DNA of 64,000 nt from Lasioglossum baleicum (lineage: Eukaryota; Arthropoda; Insecta; Hymenoptera; Halictidae): NCBI RefSeq assembly GCF_051020765.1, contig NW_027469222.1, forward strand, positions 186,001 through 250,000, read 5' to 3'. Both the position numbers and the translations under genes were made by a program. Below, piece after piece: positions 34,007-45,948 of the stretch. The notes under the pieces are model-generated. The model was not told the origin of the DNA. It saw only the letters and a list, made by a program, of their open reading frames with translations, and did no database searches. Within the stretch, counting starts at the first letter, position 1. Every line of letters starts with the position of its first letter.

Positions 34007-36183
34007 GTGTTATGCGTTATGTGTTATGCGTTGTGCTTTACGGGTTATGCGATATGCGTTATGCGTTATGACTTTTTCATTGAACGTTATGCGTTATGCG
34101 TTATGCGTTATGCGTTATGCGTTATGCGTTATGCGTTATGCGTTATGCGTTATGCGTTATGCGTTATGCGTTATGCGTTATGCGTTATGCGTTATGCGTT
34201 ATGCGTTATGCGTTATGCGTTATGCGTTATGCGTTATGCGTTATGCGTTATGCGTTATGCGTTATGCGTTATGCGTTATGCGTTATGCGTTATGCGTTAT
34301 GCGTTATGCGTTATGCGTTATGCGGTATGCGTTATGCGTTATGCGTTATGCGTTACGCGTTACGCGTTACGCGTTATGCGTTAAGCGTTATACGTTATGC
34401 GATATGCGATATGCGTTATGCGTTATGTGTTATGCGTTATGCGTTATGCGTTATGCGTTATGCGTTATGCGTTATGCGTTATGCGTTATGCGTTATGCGT
34501 TATGCGTTATGCGTTATGCGTTATGCGTTATGCGTTATGCGTTATGCGTTATGCGTTATGCGTTATGCGTTATGCGTTATGCGTTATGCGTTATGCGTTA
34601 TGCGTTATGCGTTATGCGTTATGTGTTATGCGTTATGTGTTATGCGTTGTGCTTTACGGGTTATGCGATATGCGTTATGCGTTATGACTTTTTCATTGAA
34701 CGTTATGCGTTATGCGTTATGCGTTATGCGTTATGCGTTATGCGTTATGCGTTATGCGTTATGCGTTATGCGTTATGCGTTATGCGTTATGCGTTATGCG
34801 TTATGCGTTATGCGTTATGCGTTATGCGTTATGCCTTATGCCTTATGCGTTATGCGTTATGCGTTATGCGTTATGCGTTATGCGTTATGCGTTATGCGTT
34901 ATGCGTTATGCGCCATGCGTTATCCGTTATGCGTTATCCGTTATGCGTTACGCGTTATGCGTTATGCGTTATGCGTTATGCGTTATGCGTTAAGCGTTAT
35001 ACGTTATGCGATATGCGTTATGCGTTATGTGTTATGCGTTATGCGTTATGCGTTATGCGTTATGCGTTATGTGTTATGCGTTATGCGTTATGCGTTATGC
35101 GTTATGCGTTAAGCGTTATGCGTTATGCGATATGCGTTATTCGTTATGCGTTATGCGTTATGCGTCATGCGTTATGCGTTCTGCGTTCTGCGTTATGCGT
35201 CATGCGTTATGCGTTATGCGTTCTGCGTTATACGTTATGCGTTATGCGTTATGCGTTATGCGTTATGCGTTATGCGTTATGCGTTATGCGTTATGCGTTA
35301 TGCGTTATGCGTTATGCGTTATGCGTTATGCGTTATGCGTTATGCGTTATGCCTTATGCCTTATGCGTTATGCGTTATGCGTTATGCGTTATGCGTTATG
35401 CGTTATGCGTTATGCGTTATGCGTTATGCGTTATGCGTTATGCGTTATGCGTTATGCCTTATGCCTTATGCGTTATGCGTTATGCGTTATGCGTTATGCG
35501 TTATGCGTTATGCGTTATGCGTTATGCGTTATGCGTTATGCGTTATGCGCCATGCGTTATCCGTTATGCGTTATCCGTTATGCGTTACGCGTTATGCGTT
35601 ATGCGTTATGCGTTATGCGTTATGCGTTATGCGTTAAGCGTTATACGTTATGCGATATGCGTTATGCGTTATGTGTTATGCGTTATGCGTTATGCGTTAT
35701 GCGTTATGTGTTATGCGTTATGCGTTATGCGTTATGCGTTATGCGTTAAGCGTTATGCGTTATGCGATATGCGTTATTCGTTATGCGTTATGCGTTATGC
35801 GTCATGCGTTATGCGTTCTGCGTTCTGCGTTATGCGTCATGCGTTATGCGTTATGCGTTATGCGTTATGCGTTATGCGCCATGCGTTATCCGTTATGCGT
35901 TATCCGTTATGCGTTACGCGTTATGCGTTATGCGTTATGCGTTATGCGTTATGCGTTATGCGTTAAGCGTTATACGTTATGCGATATGCGTTATGCGTTA
36001 TGTGTTATGCGTTATGCGTTATGCGTTATGCGTTATGCGTTATGCGTTATGCGTTATGCGTTATGCGTTATGCGTTATGCGTTATGCGTTATGCGTTATG
36101 CGTTATGCGTTATGCGTTATGCGTTATGCGTTATGTGTTATGCGTTATGTGTTATGCGTTATGACTTTTTCATTGAACGTTAT
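34007..36183 (+). repeat. 2.6-kb H/D/L super-repeat, unit 2, rearranged right end
   Basis: D-c (34071), vGGT 34322, L with vTAA ending 34384, D-c (34687), double vCCT 34833, head 34910, core 34987-35238 (same subtype, +2,639 bp from unit 1), double vCCT 35351, then double vCCT 35456 and head 35547. A truncated core 35631-35840 then joins after five canonical units to another head at 35876, followed by vTAA ending 35966 and vACG-vGAT. It ends with a deleted D box at 36135-36183. The pure-run/D-a right arm is lost. Confidence 0.87.
36135..36183 (+). repeat. Deleted D box
   Basis: vGTG, canonical, vGTG, canonical, GACTTTT, TCATTGA, vACG. The GCGTTGT, GCTTTAC, vGGG and vGAT units of the left half are missing (net five units, 35 bp), while the dyad half is intact. 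It sits at the border between vCCA and vACC heads. Confidence 0.92.
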
Positions 36184-39100
36184 GCGTTATGCGTTATGCG
36201 TTATGCGTTATGCGTTATGCGTTATGCGTTATGCGTTATGCGTTATGCGTTATGCGTTATGCGTTATGCGTTATGCGTTATGCGTTATGCGTTATGCGTT
36301 ATGCGTTATGCGTTATGCGTTATGCGTTATGCGTTATGCGTTATGCGTTATGCGTTATGCGTTATGCGTTATGCGTTATGCGTTATGCGTTATGCGTTAT
36401 GCGTTATGCGTTATGCGTTATGCGTTATGCACCATGCGTTATCCGTTATGCGTTATCCGTTATGCGTTATGCGTTATGCGTTATGCGTTATGCGTTATGC
36501 GTTATGCGTTATGCGTTATGCGTTATGCGTTATGCGTTATGCGTTATGCGTTATGCGTTATGCGTTATGCGTTATGCGTTATGCGTTATGCGTTATGCGT
36601 TATGCGTTATGCGTTATGCGTTATGCGTTATGCGTTATGCGTTATGCGTTATGCGTTATGCGTTATGCGTTATGCGTTATGCGTTATGCGGTATGCGTTA
36701 TGCGTTATGCGTTATGCGTTATGCGTTATGCGTTATGCGTTATGCGTTATGCGTTATGCGTTATGCGTTATGCGTTATGCGTTATGCGTTATGCGTTATG
36801 CGTTATGCGTTATGCGTTATGCGTTATGCGTTATGCGTTATGCGTTATGCGTTATGCGTTATGCGTTATGCGTTATGCGTTATGCGTTATGCGTTATGCG
36901 TTATGCGTTATGCGTTATGCGTTATGCGTTATGCGTTATGCGTTATGCGTTATGCGTTATGTGTTATGCGTTATGTGTTATGCGTTGTGCTTTACGGGTT
37001 ATGCGATATGCGTTATGCGTTATGACTTTTTCATTGAACGTTATGCGTTATGCGTTATGCGTTATGCGTTATGCGTTATGCGTTATGCGTTATGCGTTAT
37101 GCGTTATGCGTTATGCGTTATGCGTTATGCGTTATGCGTTATGCGTTATGCGTTATGCGTTATGCGTTATGCGTTATGCGTTATGCGTTATGCGTTATGC
37201 GTTATGCGTTATGCGTTATGCGTTATGCGTTATGCGTTATGCGTTATGCGTTATGCGTTATGCGTTATGCGTTATGCGTTATGCGTTATGCGTTATGCGT
37301 TATGCGTTATGCGTTATGCGTTATGCGTTATGCGTTATGCGTTATGCGTTATGCGTTATGCGTTATGCGTTATGCGTTATACGTTATGCGTTATGCGTTA
37401 TGCGTTATGCGGTATGCGTTATGCGTTATGCGTTATGTGTTATGCGTTATGTGTTATGCGTTGTGCTTTACGGGTTATGCGATATGCGTTATGCGTTATG
37501 ACTTTTTCATTGAACGTTATGCGTTATGCGTTATGCGTTATGCGTTATGCGTTATGCGTTATGCGTTATGCGTTATGCGTTATGCGTTATGCGTTATGCG
37601 TTATGCGTTATGCGTTATGCGTTAAGCGTTATACGTTATGCGATATGCGTTATGCGTTATGCGTTATGCGTTATGCGTTATGCGTTATGCGTTATGCGTT
37701 ATGCGTTATGCGTTATGCGTTATGCGTTATGCGTTATGCGTTATGCGTTATGCGTTATGCGTTATGCGTTATGCGTTATGCGTTATGCGTTATGCGTTAT
37801 GCGTTATGCGTTATGCGTTATGCGTTATGCGTTATGCGTTATGCGTTATGCCTTATGCGTTATGCGTTATGCGTTATGCGTTATGCGTTATGCGTTATGC
37901 GTTATGCGTTATGCGTTATGCGTTATGCGTTATGCGTTATGCGTTATGCGTTATGCGTTATGCGTTATGCGTTATGTGTTATGCGTTATGTGTTATGCGT
38001 TGTGCTTTACGGGTTATGCGATATGCGTTATGCGTTATGACTTTTTCATTGAACGTTATGCGTTATGCGTTATGCGTTATGCGTTATGCGTTATGCGTTA
38101 TGCGTTATGCGTTATGCGTTATGCGTTATGCGTTATGCGTTATGCGTTATGCGTTATGCGTTATGCGTTATGCGTTATGCGTTATGCGTTATGCGTTATG
38201 CGTTATGCGTTATGCGTTATGCGTTATGCGTTATGCGTTATGCGTTATGCGTTATGCGTTATGCGTTATGCGTTATGCGGTATGCGTTATGCGTTATGCG
38301 TTATGCGTTACGCGTTACGCGTTACGCGTTATGCGTTAAGCGTTATACGTTATGCGATATGCGATATGCGTTATGCGTTATGTGTTATGCGTTATGCGTT
38401 ATGCGTTATGCGTTATGCGTTATGCGTTATGCGTTATGCCTTATGCGTTATGCGTTATGCGTTATGCGTTATGCGTTATGCGTTATGCGTTATGCGTTAT
38501 GCGTTATGCACCATGCGTTATCCGTTATGCGTTATCCGTTATGCGTTATGCGTTATGCGTTATGCGTTATGCGTTATGCGTTATGCGTTATGCGTTATGC
38601 GTTATGCGTTATGCGTTATGCGTTATGCGTTATGCGTTATGCGTTATGCGTTATGCGTTATGCGTTATGCGTTATGCGTTATGCGTTATGCGTTATGCGT
38701 TATGCGTTATGCGTTATGCGTTATGCGTTATGCGTTATGCGTTATGCGTTATGCGATATGCGTTATGCGTTATGCGTTATGCGTTATGCGTTATGCGTTA
38801 TGCGTTATGCGTTATGCGTTATGCGTTATGCGTTATGCGTTATGCGTTATGCGTTATGCGTTATGCGTTATGCGTTACGCGTTACGCGTTACGCGTTATG
38901 CGTTAAGCGTTATACGTTATGCGATATGCGATATGCGTTATGCGTTATGTGTTATGCGTTATGCGTTATGCGTTATGCGTTATGCGTTATGCGTTATGCG
39001 TTATGCGTTATGCGTTACGCGTTATGCGTTATGCGTTATGCGTTATGCGTTATGCGTTATGCGTTATGCGTTATGCGTTATGTGTTATGCGTTATGTGTT

Positions 39101-39571
39101 ATGCGTTGTGCTTTACGGGTTATGCGATATGCGTTATGCGTTATGACTTTTTCATTGAACGTTATGCGTTATGCGTTATGCGTTATGCGTTATGCGTTAT
39201 GCGTTATGCGTTATGCGTTATGCGTTATGCGTTATGCGTTATGCGTTATGCGTTATGCGTTATGCGTTATGCGTTATGCGTTATGCGTTATGCGTTATGC
39301 GTTATGCGTTATGCGTTATGCGTTATGCGTTATGCGTTATGCGTTATGCGTTATGCGTTATGCGTTATGCGTTATGCGTTATGCGTTATGCGTTATGCGT
39401 TATGCGTTATGCGTTATGCGTTATGCGTTATGCGTTATGCGTTATGCGTTATGCGTTATGCGGTATGCGTTATGCGTTATGCGTTATGTGTTATGCGTTA
39501 TGTGTTATGCGTTGTGCTTTACGGGTTATGCGATATGCGTTATGCGTTATGACTTTTTCATTGAACGTTAT
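36184..39571 (+). repeat. D-c/L array with first vACC heads
   Basis: Pure run; vACC head 36429 (vACC, canonical, vCCG, canonical, vCCG, no vTAC); vGGT 36688; D-c at 37025; vACG near 37,380 and vGGT 37409; D-c 37501; vTAA-vACG-vGAT from 37619; vCCT near 37,851; D-c 38040; vGGT 38277; L with vTAA ending 38339; vCCT; vACC head 38508; L with vTAA ending 38906; D-c 39146; vGGT 39460; D-c 39552. From here on no vCCA occurs. Confidence 0.87.
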
Positions 39572-41853
39572 GCGTTATGCGTTATGCGTTATGCGTTATG
39601 CGTTATGCGTTATGCGTTATGCGTTATGCGTTATGCGTTATGCGTTATGCGTTATGCGTTCTGCGTTAAGCGTTATACGTTATGCGATATGCGTTATGCG
39701 TTATGCGTTATGCGTTATGCGTTATGCGTTATGCGTTATGCGTTATGCGTTATGCGTTATGCGTTATGCGTTATGCGTTATGCGTTATGCGTTATGCGTT
39801 ATGCGTTATGCGTTATGCGTTATGCGTTATGCGTTATGCGTTATGCGTTATGCGTTATGCGTTATGCGTTATGCGTTATGCGTTATGCGTTATGCGTTAT
39901 GCGTTATGCGTTATGCCTTATGCGTTATGCGTTATGCGTTATTCGTTATGCGTTATGCGTTATGCGTTATGCGTTATGCACCATGCGTTATCCGTTATGC
40001 GTTATCAGTTATGCGTTATGCGTTATGCGTTATGCGTTATGCGTTATACGTTATGCGTTATGCGTTATGCGTTATGCGTTATGCGTTATGCGTTATGCGT
40101 TATGCGTTATGCGTTATGCGTTATGCGTTATGCGTTATGCGTTATGCGTTATGCGTTATGCGTTATGCGTTATGCGTTATGCGTTATGCGTTATGCGTTA
40201 TGCGTTATGCGTTATGCGTTATGCGTTATGCGTTATGCGTTATGCGTTATGCGTTATGCGTTATGCGTTATGCGTCATGCGTCATGCGTCATGCGTCATG
40301 CGTTATGCGTTATGCGTTATGCGTTATGCGTTATGCGTTATGCGTTATGCGTTATGCACCATGCGTTATGCGTTATGCGTTATGCGTTATGCGTTATGCG
40401 TTATGCGTTATGCGTTATGCGTTATGCGTTATGCGTTATGCGTTATGCGTTATGCGTTATGCGTTATGCGTTATGCGTTATGCGTTATGCGTTATGCGTT
40501 ATGCGTTATGCGTTATGCGTTATGCGTTATGCGTTATGCGTTATGCGTTATGCGTTATGCGTTATGCGTTATGCGTTATGCGTTATGCGTTATGCGTTAT
40601 GCGTTATGCGTTATGCGTTATGCGTTATGCGTTATGCGTTATGCGTTATGCGTTATGCGTTATGCGTTATGCGTTATGCGTTATGCGTTATACCTTATGC
40701 GTTATGCGTTATGCGTTATGCGTTATGCGTTATGCGTTATGCGTTATGCGTTATGCGTTATGCGTTATGCACCATGCGTTATCCGTTATGCGTTATCCGT
40801 TATGCGTTATGCGTTATGCGTTATGCGTTATGCGTTATGCGTTATGCGTTATGCGTTATGCGTTATGCGTTATGCGTTATGCGTTATGCGTTATGCGTTA
40901 TGCGTTATGCGTTATGCGTTATGCGTTATGCGTTATGCGTTATGCGTTATGCGTTATGCGTTATGCGTTATGCGTTATGCGTTATGCGTTATGCGTTATG
41001 CGTTATGCGTTATGCGTTATGCGTTATGCGTTATGCGTTATGCGTTATGCGTTATGCGGTATGCGTTATGCGTTATGCGTTATGCGTTATGCGTTATGCG
41101 TTATGCGTTATGCGTTATGCGTTATGCGTTATGCGTTATGCGTTATGCGTTATGCGTTATGCGTTATGCGTTATGCGTTATGCGTTATGCGTTATGCGTT
41201 ATGCGTTATGCGTTATGCGTTATGCGTTATGCGTTATGCGTTATGCGTTATGCGTTATGCGTTATGCGTTATGCGTTATGCGTTATGCGTTATGCGTTAT
41301 GCGTTATGCGTTATGCGTTATGTGTTATGCGTTATGTGTTATGCGTTGTGCTTTACGGGTTATGCGATATGCGTTATGCGTTATGACTTTTTCATTGAAC
41401 GTTATGCGTTATGCGTTATGCGTTATGCGTTATGCGTTATGCGTTATGCGTTATGCGTTATGCGTTATGCGTTATGCGTTATGCGTTATGCGTTATGCGT
41501 TATGCGTTATGCGTTATGCGTTATGCGTTATGCGTTATGCGTTATGCGTTATGCGTTATGCGTTATGCGTTATGCGTTATGCGTTATGCGTTATGCGTTA
41601 TGCGTTATGCGTTATGCGTTATGCGTTATGCGTTATGCGTTATGCGTTATGCGTTATGCGTTATGCGTTATGCGTTATGCGTTATGCGTTATGCGTTATG
41701 CGTTATGCGTTATGCGTTATGCGTTATGCGTTATGCGGTATGCGGTATGCGTTATGCGTTATGCGTTATGTGTTATGCGTTATGTGTTATGCGTTGTGCT
41801 TTACGGGTTATGCGATATGCGTTATGCGTTATGACTTTTTCATTGAACGTTAT
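39572..41853 (+). repeat. Array with worn K-like modules and two D-c boxes
   Basis: vTCT just before vTAA-vACG-vGAT near 39,660; vCCT and vTCG near 39,915-39,941; vACC head 39978 with CAGTTAT in place of the second vCCG; vACG near 40,047; four vTCA 40272-40299; an isolated vACC at 40356 with no vCCG after it; ACCTTAT 40692; vACC head 40769; vGGT 41056; D-c 41386; double vGGT 41735-41748; D-c 41834. Several one-off substitutions make this the most worn part of the right-hand region. Confidence 0.85.
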
Positions 41854-43456
41854 GCGTTATGCGTTATGCGTTATGCGTTATGCGTTATGCGTTATGCGTT
41901 ATGCGTTATGCGTTATGCGTTATGCGTTATGCGTTATGCGTTATGCGTTAAGCGTTATACGTTATGCGATATGCGTTATGCGTTATGCGTTATGCGTTAT
42001 GCGTTATGCGTTATGCGTTATGCGTTATGCGTTATGCGTTATGCGTTATGCGTTATGCGTTATGCGTTATGCGTTATGCGTTATGCGTTATGCGTTATGC
42101 GTTATGCGTTATGCGTTATGCGTTATGCGTTATGCGTTATGCGTTATGCGTTATGCGTTATGCGTTATGCGTTATGCGTTATGCGTTATGCGTTATGCGT
42201 TATGCCTTATGCGTTATGCGTTATGAGTTATGCGTTATGCGTTATGCGTTATGCGTTATGCGTTATGCACCATGCGTTATCCGTTATGCGTTATCCGTTA
42301 TGCGTTATGCGTTATGCGTTATGCGTTATGCGTTATGCGTTATGCGTTATGCGTTATGCGTTATGCGTTATGCGTTATGCGTTATGCGTTATGCGTTATG
42401 CGTTATGCGTTATGCGTTATGCGTTATGCGTTATGCGTTATGCGTTATGCGTTATGCGTTATGCGTTATGCGTTATGCGTTATGCGTTATGCGTTATGCG
42501 TTATGCGTTATGCGTTATGCGTTATGCGTTATGCGTTATGCGTTATGCGTTATGCGTTATGCGTTATGCGTTATGCGTTATGCGTTATGCGTTATGCGTT
42601 ATGCGTTATGCGTTATGCGTTATGCGTTATGCGTTATGCGTTATGCGTTATGCGTTATGCGTTATGCGTTATGCGTTATGCGTTATGCGTTATGCGTTAT
42701 GCGTTAAGCGTTATACGTTATGCGATATGCGATATGCGTTATGCGTTATGCGTTATGCGTTATGCGTTATGCGTTATGCGTTATGCGTTATGCGTTATGC
42801 GTTATGCGTTATGCGTTATGCGTTATGCGTTATGCGTTATGCGTTATGCGTTATGCGTTATGCGTTATGCGTTATGCGTTATGCGTTATGCGTTATGCGT
42901 TATGCGTTATGCGTTATGCGTCATGCGTCATGCGTCATGCGTCATGCGTCATGCGTCATGCGTCATGCGTTATGCGTTATGCGTTATGCGTTATGCGTTA
43001 TGCGTTATGCGTTATGCGTTATGCGTTATGCGTTATGCGTTATGCGTTATGCGTTATGCGTTATGCGTTATGCGTTATGCGTTATGCGTTATGCGTTATG
43101 CGTTATGCGTTATGCGTTATGCGTTATGCGTTATGCGTTATGCGTTATGCGTTATGCGTTATGCGTTATGCGTTATGCGTTATGCGTTATGCGTTATGCG
43201 TTATGCGTTATGCGTTATGCGTTATGCGTTATGCGTTATGCGTTATGCGTTATGCGTTATGCGTTATGCGTTATGCGTTATGCGTTATGCGTTATGCGTT
43301 ATGCGTTATGCGTTATGCGTTATGCGTTATGCGTTATGCGTTATGCGTTATGCGTTATGCGTTATGCGTTATGCGTTATGCGTTATGCGTTATGCGTTAT
43401 GCGTTATGCGTTATGCGTTATGCGTTATGCGTTATGCGTTATGCGTTATGCGTTAT
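41854..43456 (+). repeat. Array with vACC head and seven-copy vTCA run
   Basis: vTAA 41945 with vACG-vGAT, vCCT near 42,203, GAGTTAT 42224, vACC head 42267, long pure run to vTAA (ending 42707) with vACG-vGAT-vGAT, a run of seven vTCA at 42918-42966 (four in most other places), then a pure run of 70 units (42967-43456). Confidence 0.87.
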
Positions 43457-44702
43457 GCGTTAAGCGTTATACGTTATGCGATATGCGATATGCGTTATGC
43501 GTTATGTGTTATGCGTTATGCGTTATGCGTTATGCGTTATGCGTTATGCGTTATGCGTTATGCGTTATGCGTTATGCGTTATGCGTTATGCGTTATGCGT
43601 TATGCGTTATGCGTTATGCGTTATGCGTTATGCGTTATGCGTTATGTGTTATGCGTTATGTGTTATGCGTTGTGCTTTACGGGTTATGCGATATGCGTTA
43701 TGCGTTATGACTTTTTCATTGAACGTTATGCGTTATGCGTTATGCGTTATGCGTTATGCGTTATGCGTTATGCGTTATGCGTTATGCGTTATGCGTTATG
43801 CGTTATGCGTTATGCGTTATGCGTTATGCGTTATGCGTTATGCGTTATGCGTTAAGCGTTATACGTTATGCGATATGCGATATGCGTTATGCGTTATGTG
43901 TTATGCGTTATGCGTTATGCGGTATGCGTTATGCGTTATGCGTTATGCGTTACGCGTTACGCGTTACGCGTTATGCGTTAAGCGTTATACGTTATGCGAT
44001 ATGCGATATGCGTTATGCGTTATGTGTTATGCGTTATGCGTTATGCGTTATGCGTTATGCGTTATGCGTTATGCGTTATGCGTTATGCGTTATGCGTTAT
44101 GCGTTATGCGTTATGCGTTATGCGTTATGCGTTATGCGTTATGCGTTATGCGTTATGCGTTATGCGTTATGCGTTATGCGTTATGCGTTATGCGTTATGT
44201 GTTATGCGTTATGTGTTATGCGTTGTGCTTTACGGGTTATGCGATATGCGTTATGCGTTATGACTTTTTCATTGAACGTTATGCGTTATGCGTTATGCGT
44301 TATGCGTTATGCGTTATGCGTTATGCGTTATGCGTTATGCGTTATGCGTTATGCGTTATGCGTTATGCGTTATGCGTTATGCGTTATGCGTTATGCGTTA
44401 TGCGTTATGCGTTATGCGTTATGCGTTATGCGTTATGCGTTATGCGTTATGCGTTATGCGTTATGCGTTATGCGTTATGCGTTATGCGTTATGCGTTATG
44501 CGTTATGCGTTATGCGTTATGCGTTATGCGTTATGCGTTATGCGTTATGCGTTATGCGTTATGCGTTATGCGTTATGCGTTATGCGTTATGCGTTATGCG
44601 TTATGCGTTATGCGTTATGCGTTATGCGTTATGCGTTATGCGTTATGCGTTAAGCGTTATACGTTATGCGATATGCGATATGCGTTATGCGTTATGTGTT
44701 AT
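43457..44702 (+). repeat. 1,246-bp tandem duplication, first copy
   Basis: vTAA (ending 43463)-vACG-vGAT-vGAT-vGTG, array, D-c 43710, vTAA ending 43855 with vACG-vGAT-vGAT, vGGT 43919, three vTAC, vTAA ending 43981 with vACG-vGAT-vGAT, D-c 44263, array, vTAA ending 44653 with vACG-vGAT-vGAT-vGTG. All landmarks up to the second D box recur 1,246 bp later. Confidence 0.9.
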
Positions 44703-45948
44703 GCGTTAAGCGTTATACGTTATGCGATATGCGATATGCGTTATGCGTTATGTGTTATGCGTTATGCGTTATGCGTTATGCGTTATGCGTTATGCGTTAT
44801 GCGTTATGCGTTATGCGTTATGCGTTATGCGTTATGCGTTATGCGTTATGCGTTATGCGTTATGCGTTATGCGTTATGCGTTATGCGTTATGTGTTATGC
44901 GTTATGTGTTATGCGTTGTGCTTTACGGGTTATGCGATATGCGTTATGCGTTATGACTTTTTCATTGAACGTTATGCGTTATGCGTTATGCGTTATGCGT
45001 TATGCGTTATGCGTTATGCGTTATGCGTTATGCGTTATGCGTTATGCGTTATGCGTTATGCGTTATGCGTTATGCGTTATGCGTTATGCGTTATGCGTTA
45101 AGCGTTATACGTTATGCGATATGCGATATGCGTTATGCGTTATGTGTTATGCGTTATGCGTTATGCGGTATGCGTTATGCGTTATGCGTTATGCGTTACG
45201 CGTTACGCGTTACGCGTTATGCGTTAAGCGTTATACGTTATGCGATATGCGATATGCGTTATGCGTTATGTGTTATGCGTTATGCGTTATGCGTTATGCG
45301 TTATGCGTTATGCGTTATGCGTTATGCGTTATGCGTTATGCGTTATGCGTTATGCGTTATGCGTTATGCGTTATGCGTTATGCGTTATGCGTTATGCGTT
45401 ATGCGTTATGCGTTATGCGTTATGCGTTATGCGTTATGCGTTATGTGTTATGCGTTATGTGTTATGCGTTGTGCTTTACGGGTTATGCGATATGCGTTAT
45501 GCGTTATGACTTTTTCATTGAACGTTATGCGTTATGCGTTATGCGTTATGCGTTATGCGTTATGCGTTATGCGTTATGCGTTATGCGTTATGCGTTATGC
45601 GTTATGCGTTATGCGTTATGCGTTATGCGTTATGCGTTATGCGTTATGCGTTATGCGTTATGCGTTATGCGTTATGCGTTATGCGTTATGCGTTATGCGT
45701 TATGCGTTATGCGTTATGCGTTATGCGTTATGCGTTATGCGTTATGCGTTATGCGTTATGCGTTATGCGTTATGCGTTATGCGTTATGCGTTATGCGTTA
45801 TGCGTTATGCGTTATGCGTTATGCGTTATGCGTTATGCGTTATGCGTTATGCGTTATGCGTTATGCGTTATGCGTTACGCGTTACGCGTTACGCGTTATG
45901 CGTTAAGCGTTATACGTTATGCGATATGCGATATGCGTTATGCGTTAT
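44703..45948 (+). repeat. 1,246-bp tandem duplication, second copy
   Basis: vTAA ending 44709, D-c 44956, vTAA ending 45101, vGGT, three vTAC, vTAA ending 45227, D-c 45509, then array to an L module with vTAA ending 45906. In this copy the last vTAA is preceded by three vTAC and lies seven bases further on than in copy 1. The match is thus exact over about 1.17 kb and then drifts. Confidence 0.9.
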
